Of a DNA stretch of 64,000 nt, positions 23,540 to 36,900 are shown piece after piece. A model generated the notes under the pieces. The model was given only the letters and a program-made list of their open reading frames with translations. It was not told the DNA's origin and ran no database searches. The stretch is from Melastoma dodecandrum (taxonomy: Eukaryota; Streptophyta; Magnoliopsida; Myrtales; Melastomataceae), in assembly GCA_029817715.1 (NCBI GenBank), contig JARUPY010000104.1, forward strand, positions 62,001-126,000, read 5' to 3'. Made by a program: the position numbers and the translations under genes. Numbering within the stretch: the stretch's first letter is position 1; each line of letters starts with the position of its first letter.

Positions 23540-24932
23540 TTAACACTTCTTTCCTGAAACGCAGCTGAGCGCCCCCGAAAACCGTGTGAGCCTGGTGACG
23601 AAAGTCCCGGGCTTTGCCTTGATCATGTCCAGCCTTCCATATGGCTTCCTACCCAGTGACTTCCCCGACTGCACGAAGAATGCACCGTTCATCATGAGGT
23701 CCCCACGTGATCTCCAAGTCCAGGACCTCCAGACACTCGGGGCCGCGTAGTCTCTCTTCGTGACCTCTTTTGCAGCCAAGTTGTGCGGCGCGATGAACCG
23801 GTTGCCTTCACTAATGATGGTTGGGTGAGAGCTCCCACCGATGGCATACATCAGCCAGTGGGTATAGTCGTTGTTGACGATGTGGAAGAATCCCCAACGG
23901 CACCTTGGCATCCTCTGGACAAGCCCTTGACCAAAGTGGTTGAATGCTACTGTCACCTGCATGATCTTATCTCCACTGAAGGCATCGCTCGCACCTAGAA
24001 GCATCACGTCATTATGGTTCGTGAAATGGGAGTTCGAGATCGTGATGGCCGTCGATCCTTGGATTATGTCAATGAGACCATCCTGGCAGTTCGACATCGA
24101 CACGTGGTCGATCCAGACATTCGCCGACCCAAAGATAGAGATTCCGTCTCCATCGCTCCGTGTCCTAAAGCCAAAATGGTCCTCAGCGTCCCTAATCATG
24201 CCTCCGTTCGTTGATATGGTATCATGGATTCGTATACTGTGTATGATCACATTTTTTGAGAACTGGACCGTGATGCCTGCGCCGTTCGCGATGTGCACGT
24301 AAGCACCCCTTCCATCAATGGTCTTGTGGCTCGTGATGAGCAGCTCCTGCTTCAGCCTGATGGTCATGCTGCGGGCGAAGATGATCCACAGAGGACGGTT
24401 CTGGATCACGGCGTGCCGGAGAGTACCGACCTTGGGATTCAGCACATTGTTGTCGGAGGGATCCGTGACGACATAAAACCTTCCCTTCAGTCCTCCTGTA
24501 GTCTTGCGGCCAAAACCAAGCACGGATCTCGCGAGCCTCTTCCTGTCTGACGCCCAGTCTGCCCGGCATCGCCAGCATCGGTCGATCGGGTTCGTTGCCA
24601 AGCACGGCCCCTTGTATTTCTTCAACCCCCTCCTCGTACTGTTTGTCCCGTCCAAGACCCTGCAAAAAACACGTAAAACCATCATCCTCGACAGCGAAAA
24701 AAGAAAAGCACAACACCCTAGACCGGCCACGGGCGACTCACTCGTGGACATGAGAGTTCAAATGCGCAGCGACCGCTTCTGGGTCGGGATGATATGCCTC
24801 GAGTGCATCCTTCCTGGCCTCCTCGGCTCGCCTCTGCCAATACTCGTCGTAGTCGGTGACATTCCTGCCAAGTCCAGGGAGAACCACGGCAGACAACACC
24901 ACGAAGGCAAGGCAAAGCCTGGACGGGTCCAT
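23540..24932 (-). CDS. Pectate lyase, polysaccharide lyase family 1
   Basis: Two exons, complement(24742..24932) and complement(23540..24659), joined GT-AG, 1311 nt, 436 aa. The first 22 residues are a signal peptide ([17 protein letters not shown]), so the enzyme is secreted to the wall. Family motifs: [11 protein letters not shown], the vWiDH block [31 protein letters not shown], and [20 protein letters not shown] with the catalytic RxPxxR arginines. It cleaves de-esterified homogalacturonan by Ca2+-dependent beta-elimination. The length fits plant PL1 members with an N-terminal extension ([20 protein letters not shown]). The intron just after this extension is usual for the family. [11 protein letters not shown] differs slightly from the common HNEVMLLGHSD, but Ca2+ and catalytic residues look intact. 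Confidence 0.95.
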
Positions 24933-26550
24933 TCTCGGGGGATTGGGGTGAAGGTCAGGTGGCGGTTTGGGTCACGCTGCAATGGAGCGTTACGCGTGGA
25001 GGCGAGCTCGGACCCCCTGCCGCCAAGGACTCGAGGAAGCAAAGGTCGGGATGTGGGAGTGGCTTGGACTATTATCTTCCTTGTTTTGTTCCATCACCAC
25101 AAGGACACATGACTTTTATATGGGGATGGGGGGAGTGAATTTGTTGTAAGAACAACAAAATTTTGTAAAAGTTTTCTGTTTTCTGTTTTTTTTTTTTTGG
25201 CCTTCTGGCGATGTTGTCGGTTAAAAAAAGAAATTGATTCTGTTAATTAGAGATAGAGAGGGAGAGAGGGGATGACAGAGACGAAAAACAGGAGGAACAA
25301 TCAATTCTTCTCGTTAATTAATTCATTTTCGTAGTTCTTCGTTTCTTGGTTGGATTTCTGCTTAGTGGATTGGAGAATGATTATTATGTAAAAAAAAAAA
25401 AAACGTAATTTGTAAATATGAATTGATACCGCATTCACCATGTTTTAAAAATATATGAGAACGAATAAAGTAAAATAAAAGGAAATTAGAGATATTTTGG
25501 GAAATGTATGAAGTTAAAACTTTTATTTGAATTAATATTCCTCGATAATGAAATAAGGATTGCATTCATAGGATGGACATTATACACCAATTATCAGGTG
25601 GAACCAAATCTACAAACGAAACAAAATATATAATTAGGCTACATAAAGAAAGAAAATAAAGACCTTGACACAAACGAAAGCTTACCATCATAAAGATATA
25701 TTTCATCTATTTTTTTTAATTATACACATAATATAACTAGAAATATATTTATAGCATGTTTGGTTTTCGGAATGAAATTTCGAATGAAATGAAACAAGAA
25801 GGGAGAAAAACGTAGTAATTAGGAAGTAAATTATTTAAAAAATGATGTATTTAATCAAGGAAAAAAATAAGAAGAGGAAGCGAATGAGATAGGCAATGAA
25901 ATAAGCACATTTCTTATATTTCTCTTTAAAATTTATGAAATGAGATAAAATGAGAAGGAAATAAATAAAATAAAAAGATAAAAAATTTAAATACATTTTA
26001 TAGCGGAATCCTTAAATCAAAACACCATTCATATTAATTCTATGAGTGACTTGCGTCTTCAAAAGAAAAAAATATTAAAATGAAAATTATAATTTGTTTA
26101 CGAAACGAAGAATACATAGGATAAATTACGATCACGTACGTGTATTTTTGAAGAAAAGAAAAACGGTGGGAAACTCCCATCCAAGTCGTAACAAAGCCTC
26201 CCAGACATCATCCCACTTTGGCTTTCCGTACAATTCACTCGAATCCCCCGAAAACGCACCAACATCCCCCCCACCCCCAAAAACACTAACCATAATGTCC
26301 AAAATTAATTTCCTAAACATTAGACCATAATCCTGTCATTGTCATCATCCTCTATAACAAAACAAAACAAAAATCAAATGCCAACACCCCCCTACAAAAC
26401 ACTCTTCTTCTTCTTCTTCTTCTTCTTCTTCTTCTTCGTTAACTCTCCCATCTCCCCACCACCTACAGAAAAACTACACAAAATCCAATCTTTCCCCTCC
26501 CCCAATTCTCCCCAACCCCTTCCCCTCCAAACCCACCTCCGGATTCCACA
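24933..26550. other. Divergent promoter region of pectate lyase and GlcAT14
   Basis: About 1.6 kb between divergent genes, strongly AT-rich in 25150-26150. No transposon terminus or coding segment recognised. 26150-26550 becomes pyrimidine-rich and is the likely GlcAT14 leader. Confidence 0.5.
26404..26437. repeat. (CTT)n microsatellite
   Basis: Eleven CTT units plus one C, about 115 bp upstream of the GlcAT14 ATG, probably in its 5' UTR. It reads as poly-Ser, Leu or Phe in three frames and has no coding meaning. Confidence 0.95.
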
Positions 26551-28970
26551 ATGAAGGGTCTTCGGTCTTATTACCTGAAGCTCCGTCTCCAGCAGCAGAA
26601 CCACACCCACCGTCACCACCCCCTCCCCGACCGGCGATGGATTTTTCCCCTCGTCATCGCCTCCTTCGTCTCCCTCCTCCTCCTAACCACCCTCGTTTCC
26701 CCCGAAGGCGTCCCCTTGCTCTTTCCCTTCCGCCCCTCCTCCCCCTTCCAACGCTCCGTCTTCGTCGAGTCGAAGCTCCGATCACTCCCTGTCTCGTCCC
26801 TACCCCCTCCTCCACGGTTTGCGTACCTTATATCGGGCTCGAACGGTGACGGTACCTCGCTTAAGAGGACGCTTTGCGCGCTTTACCACCCCAGGAACCA
26901 GTACGTCGTTCACTTGGACCTCGAGTCCCGGCCGGAGGAACGGATGGATCTGCAGCGGTTCGTCGAGGGTCACCCCACCTTCGGGAGGTTTAGGAATGTT
27001 AGGATGATCTCAAAGGCTAATCTTGTTACTTACAGAGGGCCGACCATGGTGGCTAATACACTCCACGCTGCTGCTATCTTGCTGAAGGAATGTGGGGAGT
27101 GGGATTGGTTCATTAATCTGAGTGCTTCTGATTACCCGCTGGTCACTCAAGACGGTAAGCAAGTCATTTTCAGGTCTTTATCTATTTGTCGTGTAGTCTG
27201 CGGATTATGGATGGTTAAGTAGCCATGACTCTGCGACTGGGATTTGGTTGCTTCTTCTTTCGGGAGTGAGATCATGATTAGTTTGTTACGGCGGTCTTTT
27301 TTTTCATTGGATGATCAGATCTGCTGCACACTTTTTCGTACCTGCCGAGGGACCTAAACTTCATTGATCACACCAGTAACATCGGCTGGAAGGAGTGAGT
27401 GGTGTTTTCTTCTTTCCGGGGTTCCTGTTATCTCGTTCCTTTGATGCTGTTTAGGTATTCTTTGTTTTTGGGCTTCAATCCTGATAGTTGAGGTGGTGAT
27501 ATGTACAGGTTTCAGAGGGCAAGGCCTGTAATTGTAGATCCCGGGTTGTACATGGCGAAGAAATCTGATGTGTTTTGGGTTACTCAGAGGAGAAGTGTAC
27601 CGACAGCCTTCAAGCTCTTCACAGGTGAATGATCTCTACGTCATGGTTATCGATGCTTGGTTTTCGGCTCTTTCTTCCTTTATGGACACACTTTAGTTAG
27701 GGGGTTCTATATTCATTGCTGCATCGAGCTTGGCATGTGGTCTGATTATGAAGGTTTATGTTCTGTGGAATTTTTTGAATGATGACTTCTTCTTTCTTTC
27801 CTGGAAAATATTTGCTTCATGGAAGCATTATATAGATATTAGTCAACCTGTTTCCTTTTCTTGGGAAAAGATTAGTCGTTCCATGGAGGCATCATACAGA
27901 TATTAGTTAACCTCTTTTCTTTTTCTTGGGAAAAGATTAGTCGTACTGCCGTGATATTGATATATTTATGGTCAAGTTCTCCTTCAAATTTCATAGTTTT
28001 GTAGTATAAGGGGATACCAAAAGTCAGTCTCTAATGTAACAAGTCCATGTTTGCTAAACGATCTTTATCCTGAGGTGATTTGTAGTCTATCGAGTATTGA
28101 AATCAGAAGGTATGAATTCTCTTGCTTTCGCTTAGAGATGGCATGAAATGTTTTAACTACTGCAGTTGATGCAATGCATGTTGTATTTTAAGCTTCCTAT
28201 ACAGTCTAGTAGTTTCGGGTAATTCAAAATCTTGTTTTATCATAATGATTTGGTTGAATTTCGCTTGGAGATGACACAAGGTGTAGTGTTTCCTTGTTCT
28301 TGTTTGTTTCAAGGAAGAACGTAAATAGAGATATGGACATCTGCGCACTGTTTTCCATTTGTTCACAGTTTCCAAGCAGAGGTTTCATTTCTTCTGCAAA
28401 GCACCATATTTTCTCTATTCTATGCTTTGGTCGATGCTTCTATTGCTTTTTCCAGGTTCAGCTTGGATGGCCTTGACACGGTCTTTTATAGACTATTGCA
28501 TATGGGGATGGGACAACCTTCCTCGCACTGTTCTGATGTACTATGCAAACTTCATATCATCCCCTGAGGGATACTTCCATACAGTTATCTGCAATGCACA
28601 GGAATTTAGTAACACAACGGTTAACAGCGATCTCCACTTCATATCCTGGGACAATCCTCCCAAGCAGCATCCACACTACCTTAACCTTGCTGATATGAAG
28701 AAGATGATTGATGGTAATGCTCCATTTGCTCGAAAGTTCCCTCGAGAAGATCCAGTCCTTGACAAGGTCGATTCCGATCTGTTGTCTCGAGGACCCAGCA
28801 TGCTCGTTCCTGGTGGTTGGTGTATTGGAAGCAGGGAAAATGGCAGTGATCCATGTTCGGAGATAGGGGATGTCACTGTACTACGTCCTGGCCGTGGAGC
28901 GAAAAGATTAGAGCAACTGATCAGTTCTCTGCTATCAAATGAAAATTTCCGCCTGAAGCAGTGCAAGTAG
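26551..28970 (+). CDS. GT14 family beta-glucuronosyltransferase (GlcAT14-like)
   Basis: Four exons: 26551-27154, 27319-27394, 27509-27624, 28456-28970, GT-AG, 1311 nt, 436 aa. Type II membrane topology: a basic N-terminus, one transmembrane segment at about 30-50 (WIFPLVIASFVSLLLLTTLV), then a Pro-rich stem. The catalytic domain begins PRFAYLISGSNGDGTSLKRT, followed by YVVHLDLES, TYRGPTMVANTLHAAAILL, DWFINLSASDYPLVTQD and the C-terminal PGGWCIG. These are typical of plant GlcAT14 enzymes, which add glucuronic acid to type II arabinogalactan of arabinogalactan proteins in the Golgi. The ATG is the first in the frame, and the length matches the family (about 430-450). Intron 3 is the longest (831 bp). 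Paralogue A, B or C cannot be decided here. Confidence 0.94.
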
Positions 28971-31840
28971 GATGACAGATGGCAGCTTTCAAGGCATTGG
29001 CCCTGCATCGATGAAAAAGCTAGACTTTCCACTGTGGGAGAGGAATTCTCTTTTCAGGGGTGGTATGTAATTGCAGGGTGGTCGTTCTTCCCAACATTGC
29101 AACAGAAATACAGCTCTCAGTCAAGAAATAGGGGAACCACGATGACGAAACAGGAACTAAGATGAAGTGCTTCCGATTAAGATTAAACCAGGTTTCACCC
29201 CCTTTTCCATGTCATCAAAATGCCGCTGATTGGCGGGAGTTTATCCCTCATCAAGTGACGATGTATATATTTTTTGCTGATGCTTTTATTGCTGGTACAT
29301 TGTAGGAGGGATTTTTTGTGGACAGTCTTTGTAACTTCTCATCCTCTTTTGCTCAATGAAATGGAAAAGCTTCACTTTTATGTATTTATTTATTTTTTTA
29401 AAATCATTTTGTTCTTGTTATGTCCTTTTTCTTGTAGAGAATCAAACACTTTCTCAGGTATGATTGTTAAGTAGTGATGTAAAATGCTCGCTTCTCTCGT
29501 ATCTAGTATCCAGGAAGGAAGGAATAACCTTCACGATGGGAAAAATGATTTTGAGGTACATTTGGTATAGCATTTTGTATTGGCTGTTATTCTGCCTATA
29601 GCTACAGTTCATATTTGGTTACCCGAAACTCATGTAGAGGCACCTACAGCAGGATCCGTCATGTTGCCTGGAAAAAGAACTTCTCGTGGGCGCTAAGTCG
29701 GTTGTCCTAAAGGTTAAGTTTTCCATTTGCCCCTAAAATGACAGGAAGTTGCTTGTTCGGGCTAGGCTTTTCTTACGTGTTACGAAGCAGGAGCCGAGGA
29801 CAACAACATATGTATATGTGAATGAATACTTGTGAAAATGGTCAAGAGCCTCATGAATGTTGATTTGGGAAGTTCAGTAGGGATTCATTTGATGTCTTTT
29901 CTTGTCCAAACAGGTATGTTGAATGTTAGCGCGCACAGTGTGATTTTGGTGTTTCTGTTTTCTGACCTCATGACTAAGTGGCAAACTCTTCTGTTTGGTC
30001 GGGAAGCGATGAATTGATGAAGTTCATTTGATTCACAACTCAACGGACCGTCTATATGGATGCAAGAATTTCTCACGTGGGTTCCGGTTCGCGAAACTTG
30101 GTGAAGTCTAGCTCGGCCAGTCTTGTTAAGCTGCCGGCTGAAGTAAACCAACCACATTGTATTTGAGTTCAACTTGTGAAAGGAACTAGATACCAATCAA
30201 CCACAGCAGGCAGTTGTAGAAGCTGAGCGCCATCGTAAGCGGCTAGAAACCATTCTCCTCAACTCATTAGCTGTGGCATTTACCGACATCCAAGATTATT
30301 TATGTGTGAAAGACCAATATGTTGCAATATGACGTGATCGAATTAAAGATTAAAGGAAATGTGTTGCGTAAATTAACTGAGAATGAAAAGTACAAGTGGA
30401 GAACAAATGTTTACTTCCATTGCAGCAAGGCCGAATTATAACAATGGTTTACACCGGGAACAAAGAAGACAATCAAATGCCTTTCTAAGAGGGCCTGAAG
30501 TGATTATCGTGTCTTATTACAAATAAAATTTAACTTTTTATATTATGACCTCATCTTATTTACTGATAATTACCATTAACCACTGATAATTTCTGATGAC
30601 AACTGTCTTCACGTGCTTGAATTTCCATAAATATGTCACAACCATTGCTAATAAACATGTGCATAAATCTAGACTCTAAGCCTTGTAACTAATATATATG
30701 CTTCGACTGGACTTTCTTCATCAATCTCAAGCTAGATACTATTGATACTTGGGAGCCATTGGAGAGAGAATTCTTGAATCGTGTTTCCAGTGCCCAAAAC
30801 ATGGTGGGTGTACGCGCGCCTTCCGGCCTAGCACGCGCGAGATGCGGTTCGGGCAACCCGAGGATCCGGGCCCGCTCTCCCCGAGGCCCAGTCCGGTCGA
30901 CGTTACGGCTCGAACGCCGGACGCTGCGGAAAGAGGACCCGGGGTTGGGCCTTCCCTTGATTCGCGAACGGGTCTGCAGGACGTTTCACCAACCATCTCT
31001 AGTTCCCTGAAGGTGGCGAGCGAAAGGCTGCGTTAAGACCTCGCTCGCGAATTTTGGGGAAGGCTCAAGGAGCGGCTCGGTTTGCCGTCACCTCATCCTA
31101 AATGGCTTCGAAAAAGAGGGTGTGGTTTAGTTTTAGCTTTGGAAAAACTTGTTCGGAGTCGTCACCGACTTTAAAAAAAAGAGTATGATTTTAAGTCGGA
31201 CAAATCAGAGTTTGGGTTCGAGGATTCCTATTTACTAACCTTTGTAGTCTAAAACATGCGAAAAGGGTGGCGATTTGTCCAAAAAAAGTTTAACTTTTGA
31301 TTGACGGGTGTTGGACCCAATTCAGGAGTAGGCCGGACTCTTATCGATGTTTTAACGAGCGTTGGGCCCGAATTTAGGTTCGTTTGATTAAAACAAACAT
31401 GCGACGTCAATCCTAGAACCTAGACAAACGCGCAACCACAAACAAGTATTTAGATCAAAAGGGGCAGGGAAGGGCGGTGATTGAGGGCCTATACACTTGG
31501 GCCAGCAATCCGTTACAAGTGGATTTGAAGAAAATTCGGGGAGGCCCGCACCTTCCCTTTGTACCTTTGATTGAGGTTGAGGCCGCTTTAAGCCTTCAAG
31601 CTCGCGGTTTTTAGGCCGGGGTAGATCCACGCGCCTTCGAGTTAATCTTCGAAACTTGAGGTCGACCTTCCGAGAATAAATTCTCGATGTACATGTCATG
31701 AAAAATGTAAATGTGCTTAGTATCGTCGAATTCGGATAAAACTTGATTAAATTTGAGAAGAGATAAGGCTTGTCTTACCGTTTTGACCGGAGAAGTTTAC
31801 TTGATGTAGATCGTCGAAAATGCCCGGAAGGTTTGATCGT
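28971..31840. other. 3' flank of GlcAT14 and spacer with a GC-rich block
   Basis: No gene recognised. 30750-31080 is GC-rich (CG-containing runs such as GCGCGCC) in AT-rich surroundings, followed by GAGTCGTCACCGACTTT near 31157. A closely similar motif is, as I recall, common in large non-coding plant retroelements, so 30750-31700 may be a fragment of one. No LTR pair or target duplication was found to prove it. Confidence 0.4.
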
Positions 31841-31845
31841 GTTTT
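31841..31845. repeat. Target-site duplication GTTTT, left copy
   Basis: Repeated exactly at 33940-33944, flanking the solo LTR. Confidence 0.7.
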
Positions 31846-33939
31846 TGTTAGTCTTGGTTTTGATGATGAGCTTGAGAAGATAATTGCTGAAACACTTCGC
31901 TTATTCTTAGTGATGAGCTTGAGAACTGTGTTGCTGGACCACAGCAAATAACAGTTACAGATTGCTGCGTTACAGTAAAGCGTTACTGTGATATTGCGCA
32001 TAAATATTAAAAATATGGAAACATATTCTTTAATATCCATGATTTATTTTGGACTAATTCAAAATATTTATCTAAGTGTCCACGTTCATTTAATCTGGCT
32101 CATTGATCTCATTTATAATATTTAGGCATCTAAATATTACGAGATTAGCTTTCCAAGTTTAATTTTGGAAACAAAATATTTCTTGGATATCCTGCAGCAA
32201 TGTTATCCTGCAGCAATGTTACGCTGCAACCTAAGCAATGTGTCGTTACACTTAAGAAAGACCTTGCTGCATTACAGCAAAACTATTCTGCGTTATTGCG
32301 CTGATGAAAGAATAATTATTATTCCAGATTTGCTTATTGCAGTCTAATTATATTTAATGATTAAATATATTATCTGATTCTGATAATCATTATTTAATCT
32401 GATAAGATTATACGTGCAAGGAATATCATCAAAGATTTCCTTCCCTTCTTGGTCATTATGACCGTTGAGCATCCTGTTGCTGATCCACGATTACAGCTTC
32501 CTGCATTCTGATTTTAGGAAACAAATTATTCGTTTTTGGGAAATCGATTATTTGTTTCGTTCTTTTTTATACCAGACGACCCTCACATAATCCCATAACG
32601 TTTTTGAACGATTTCTAAGTGGGCTGAGTGGCTGAGTGGTCTGAGTGGTCTAAGTGGTCGACGGAGAGCGGAAGGTGCTAAGTGTCTCCTGGTTCTTATT
32701 GCTCGCAAACTGCGTGCGAGGGTGTCAAGGGGCTGAGTTCAGATTCCTTGATCGTCGTGAGAGGGACTAGGTGTCCTCGGTGCGTTCAACGAGCAGCCGG
32801 CGAATCGTCTGAGGGAAGCTAAGTGAATACCTGTGCTGATTGCAGTAACCGGTTGCTGACCCATCGGCAAGAAGCCGTTCTTGTCGTGTCTTTTCGCAGG
32901 GAAGTCTCGAGCCTACGGAGTTTGAGCAGTTAGACACGCACTTGCGGGTGCGCGCCAGAAGTCTCGTGCCTGCAGGGTAGAGCAGGAGGTGGGAACGCCG
33001 CCGGAGTGAAAAGAGTTCCTCCCGAGCACAGGGGTGCTGTGCAGAAGTCTTGAACGCCTGATACAGAGGGTTAGTAAAGCAGGTTGCGTGGAAGCCAACG
33101 GATCGGAAAATTCCACCCTAGGCACTGGGTGTGCAGTGCAGTGAGTCACGGCTGTGGTAACCGTGCACGTCCGAACTGAGTGTAGGACGAATACCTCTCT
33201 TTGTGGTCTTTGTGGTTGTTCTCTTCGTGATCTTTGTGGTGATCTATTTGATCAACTTTGTGGTTGTCTCTCTTGCGCTTATAGACAGGATCATCCGGAG
33301 AAGGGACGAAATCTTTGTGGAAATCCTCTTCTGAGCAAACAAGTGCCGAAGCATTCCTTCGCTGTGAAGCAGAAACGGGCTGCTCTCTGAGAAGCCATTC
33401 TTCACTGTAAGGAATTACCTGTGAGGATTTATATACTAACACAACGTTGTCTCTCTGCTTTGATAGTCAGGTTTATATTAAGCGACAACGAGCTGTGTGC
33501 GAATCCTTTGAGCAATCAACTGCTGAGCGTGAGCATCATTCTGCTGGACACGAGCAGACGTCCACTGTGTGAGGAGCTGACCGTTGCCAGGAGTGATCAT
33601 CTGTTGTACGGGATTCTAAATCTCACTTTGTGAGAAAAACTTACGCCTAGTGCAAGGGCTCTTTGCACCCATTATTTTCAAATAGTGGAATCACCTCTAC
33701 GGTGGAAAGTGGACGTAGGTCGATTAAGGCCGAACCACTATAAACTACTGTGTCCCTTACGATCGCGTAAACACTAGTACGAGAATCCAACGATTAAGTC
33801 GTAGCAATTACAGCAAAGCAGTTCTCATTATGAGAAATGTTCTGCTATGATACAGTACGCTTCCGCTGACACTGAGAAAGGGCGAAAAAGTTATAAACAC
33901 TAATTCACCCCCCTCTTAGTGTTCCTGAACGATCCAACA
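31846..33939 (+). mobile_element. Sirevirus-like solo LTR
   Basis: 2094 bp starting TGTTAGTCTTGGTTTTGATGATGAG and ending ...GATCCAACA, TG...CA, between GTTTT duplications. The first sequence is given in parts: TGTTAGTC then TTGGTTTTGATGATGAG. The start matches the LTR start of the Sirevirus at 47906-60344 (TGTTGGAAAAGG then TTTTGATGATGAG). The end shares AACACTAATTCACCCCCC-TCTTAGTGT, and the GTGGACGTA...GAACCACTATAAA block. No primer site or coding region adjoins, so the internal part was lost by LTR-LTR recombination. Its body is full of GTTACAGTAA/TTACTGT-type palindromic words, analogous to but different from the TTCTGT words of the other family. Confidence 0.82.
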
Positions 33940-33944
33940 GTTTT
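33940..33944. repeat. Target-site duplication GTTTT, right copy
   Basis: Matches 31841-31845. Short and T-rich, so on its own it is weak evidence; together with matching LTR termini it is convincing. Confidence 0.7.
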
Positions 33945-36900
33945 ACATGCAAAACAAAGTGATGGAGGTTAGTCATGTATAATCGGAAACTAATTATTCA
34001 ATGAGAATAATAGATTTATCGAAACAGAATTCCTTGAAAATTCTAAATGTTTATCGGTAGCGATTAACTTAAGAAGTAAAAATGCATTTTACTAGTAAAT
34101 TTGATTGCTGCCGTTAAAATCTTACGAAAACAATAGTAATGGGGAAAATTATACGGTGAGAATGAGAATAACATTAAAAGAAGGACTTCAGGCGAAATTA
34201 CCTATTTGACCTGGAGCTACTGTCGGTTGAAGGAAAGGAAAACCCAAATGGCGTTGTCGACCTAGATGATTCTAAAGCCACAAAGACGCTGCCGTCGGGG
34301 AAAAGAGCTTCTGAGGGTGCCGCAGCGCTGCTGGAGAAGGAAATCCGCCTCGGAGCTCCGGATCTGCTCAGGGTTCGAGCTCCTGCCGGTCGTGGCCGCG
34401 TGGGGTCGCTGTGGGTTCGTCTGGGGACCTGCTAGCTTGCTGGGGAGGCCGGATCGGGGCTGCCGTGGAGGGAAGCTACCTTGGATTCGCTAGGGCAGAG
34501 ACCGTGTCGCTGAGGGAAGGACGGATCGAGGTCGGGATGGCCAAATCTGGGTTGGAGGAGCAGAGGCGGCGGCAAGGCCGACGGCAGTGTGGACGGGTTG
34601 GCTGCTGCGAGTCACTGATGTGCTAGTGCGGGTTGCTGGTTCGCTGTCGCCGGATCTGGAAGGCACCGGGGAATAGGCCTGATGCTAGTTTCTGTAGGCG
34701 GTCGAGGAGCGCTCTGGTTTGTCGAGGCCACACATTTAAAGAGGAGGCCGGCTAGAACAAGGGTGTCACGGAGAGGGGTCATGGACTGCCATGCCGAGAG
34801 CTTCCCTGGCTGGTTCGGAAGCGAGCTGCTGCGGATGTGGGGGGTGAGGGAGTTTCGACCTGGAGGCTTTAGATCTGGGGCTGGGACGGTCGGGATTGGG
34901 CTGCCGTTGTTGGGGGGGGGGGGCGCTAGAGAAAGGAAGTTGCTGCTGGGCCTGGGGCGCCCGGACCAGGCTGATGGTGGGGACGTCGGATTGGAAGGAA
35001 AGGCTGTGGCCGAGCTATGGGTTCGCCGCCTTACTTGTCGGAAGAGCGCTAAGACAGAGATGGGTGGCTGTCAGAGGAACGCCACTACGGAAGGCACAGG
35101 CTGCTGCTCGCCGGACTTGGTGGCGCCGGGAGGTGGTTGAGTTGTGACTGCAGGTTGCTGGGTCGGAGAAGCTTCAGGGGGCGGGGGCTGGTTCACAACG
35201 GAGCTGGGGTCGCCAGGGCGAGAAAGAGAGGGAGAGAAGGCGCGAGTAGCCGCTGCTTCGAGACGACCGGGGAAACAGATTGCTGATGTTGGAGGAGCGC
35301 CGGAGGGACAGTTTCGCTACAGCATGTCTGGGAGGAGGCCGTCAAGAGGCGCTGGGATGGTTGCCTTTGTATGCTGGTGGGTCACGCTGCTGGCTGCCGG
35401 ATTCAGGGGATGGAGACCGTCTGGCGGCGTCGGGGAGCTGCCCACGTTCTGGAGGAAGGCGAGGCCGTCACAGAAATAGAAGTTCAAGTTATTGAAAGCT
35501 GAGAGTAGAGGAAAGAGGCCACCTTGGGGAGATTTATTGCTGCTGCGAAGCTTCTGGAGGTCGGGATGACCGAAGACGACATGGATCCTGGTCTGGGAGC
35601 CGGTTATAAGACACTTGGAAAAGCCATCCGTTGTTGTTGTTGTCGCGTCTGGAAGACCCGGGGTTGCTGCTTTGGGAGGTTGGCGAGTCCACGTCTTGGG
35701 AGCACATACCTGCACATAGAAAAGGAGCACATCAAAACAAAAGGAAAGCTCCCCGCGACGCTGATGTCCGTCGGCGGGGAGCGTAATGACTGTTCTCCAC
35801 AGATGGTCGGAGCCTGTTAGGTTATCTAGAGGGAGGGGCTTGTCTCCTTGGTTGTTGCAGAAGGATGTCCATTGCGACAGGTGACAGTTGACAAAGCCAA
35901 GACCGTCGCCGTTGCGTCCGAGGAGATGGGAGCTAAAATCCCCAGCGTTCTAAGGTATGGCGCGCTCTTTGTTGTTTGGGTTGGAGACTGAGGGAGTTTC
36001 TGTTGGGTTGAGTTTTCCTTACCTTGGCTAGGATCCGTTGAAGACAGCAGAAGTCCTCGGCCGTGAAAGCAGCTGGACGTTTGATCGTCTCGAAGAAGAG
36101 GAACCCTCGGAAGGGAGGGATGGTATCTGGAAGATTTTAGGAGAAAGGCTTTTCTGAAGAATCGCTCCCCCCCCCCCCTAATGATCAGGTAATTTTTACC
36201 TTTATCCCCCCTTTCCTCCCCTCGCTGTCCTGAAATTCTTTTTTTGTTTTTTTCTTGGCCAAACCGTTAGCTGCCATCGTCCAGGAGGGGGGCGAATTTC
36301 GGTCTGCAGATGTCCTGCATCGACCTTGTGAGTGTGCCACCAACGTCCTTTTGGGTGTGCTCAGGCGGGTGGGAGTGCTGCAATCGTCCTTTTGTCGGGA
36401 CTTGCAGGTAGGCTTGGTTCTTCCCTTGGTTTGGGCTTGGGCTGTGATGTGTTGTGGGCTTATGGATTTGGCTTGGTCAGCCTTCTGCTTTGGGTCGGGC
36501 TTGTTTTAGGTTTTTCTTTTGGTCCCCCCCTTTGGTTTTATTTTAGGCTGGGTTTGACAGCCTAATTCGGGCTTGGTCCTTTTTCTCTGGGTTTTCTTTA
36601 GGTTGGGTTATGGTCATAGGAAAAAAAAAATATGGACCTTGGGCTACAGTTAAACTATGAGGCTTTGCAATGGGTTAATGGCAAAATGAAGGAGAGCGTC
36701 CGGAGAGCAGCTTGCTGAGTAGACTGCAGCTGCGAAATGTTCTGTTTCGACCGGCGTGAGTATGGATATTTCTTTGCCGTTTTCTGTGTCCTAAAGTGTT
36801 GATCAAGCTGCTGTTGGTGAGCATACTGATGACTATTTTGAAATGCTTGAAGTTGCTACTGGTTTTCTGTTGTTATGCAGGGACCCTTGTTCGAAGCTGA

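Noticed and set aside
24504..25112. 202-codon plus-strand frame
   Set aside because: Antisense to the first exon and intron of the pectate lyase gene.
34260..35820. Several 70-150-codon frames on both strands as candidate genes
   Set aside because: GC-rich sequence gives such frames by chance; no domain, no consistent frame, no introns.
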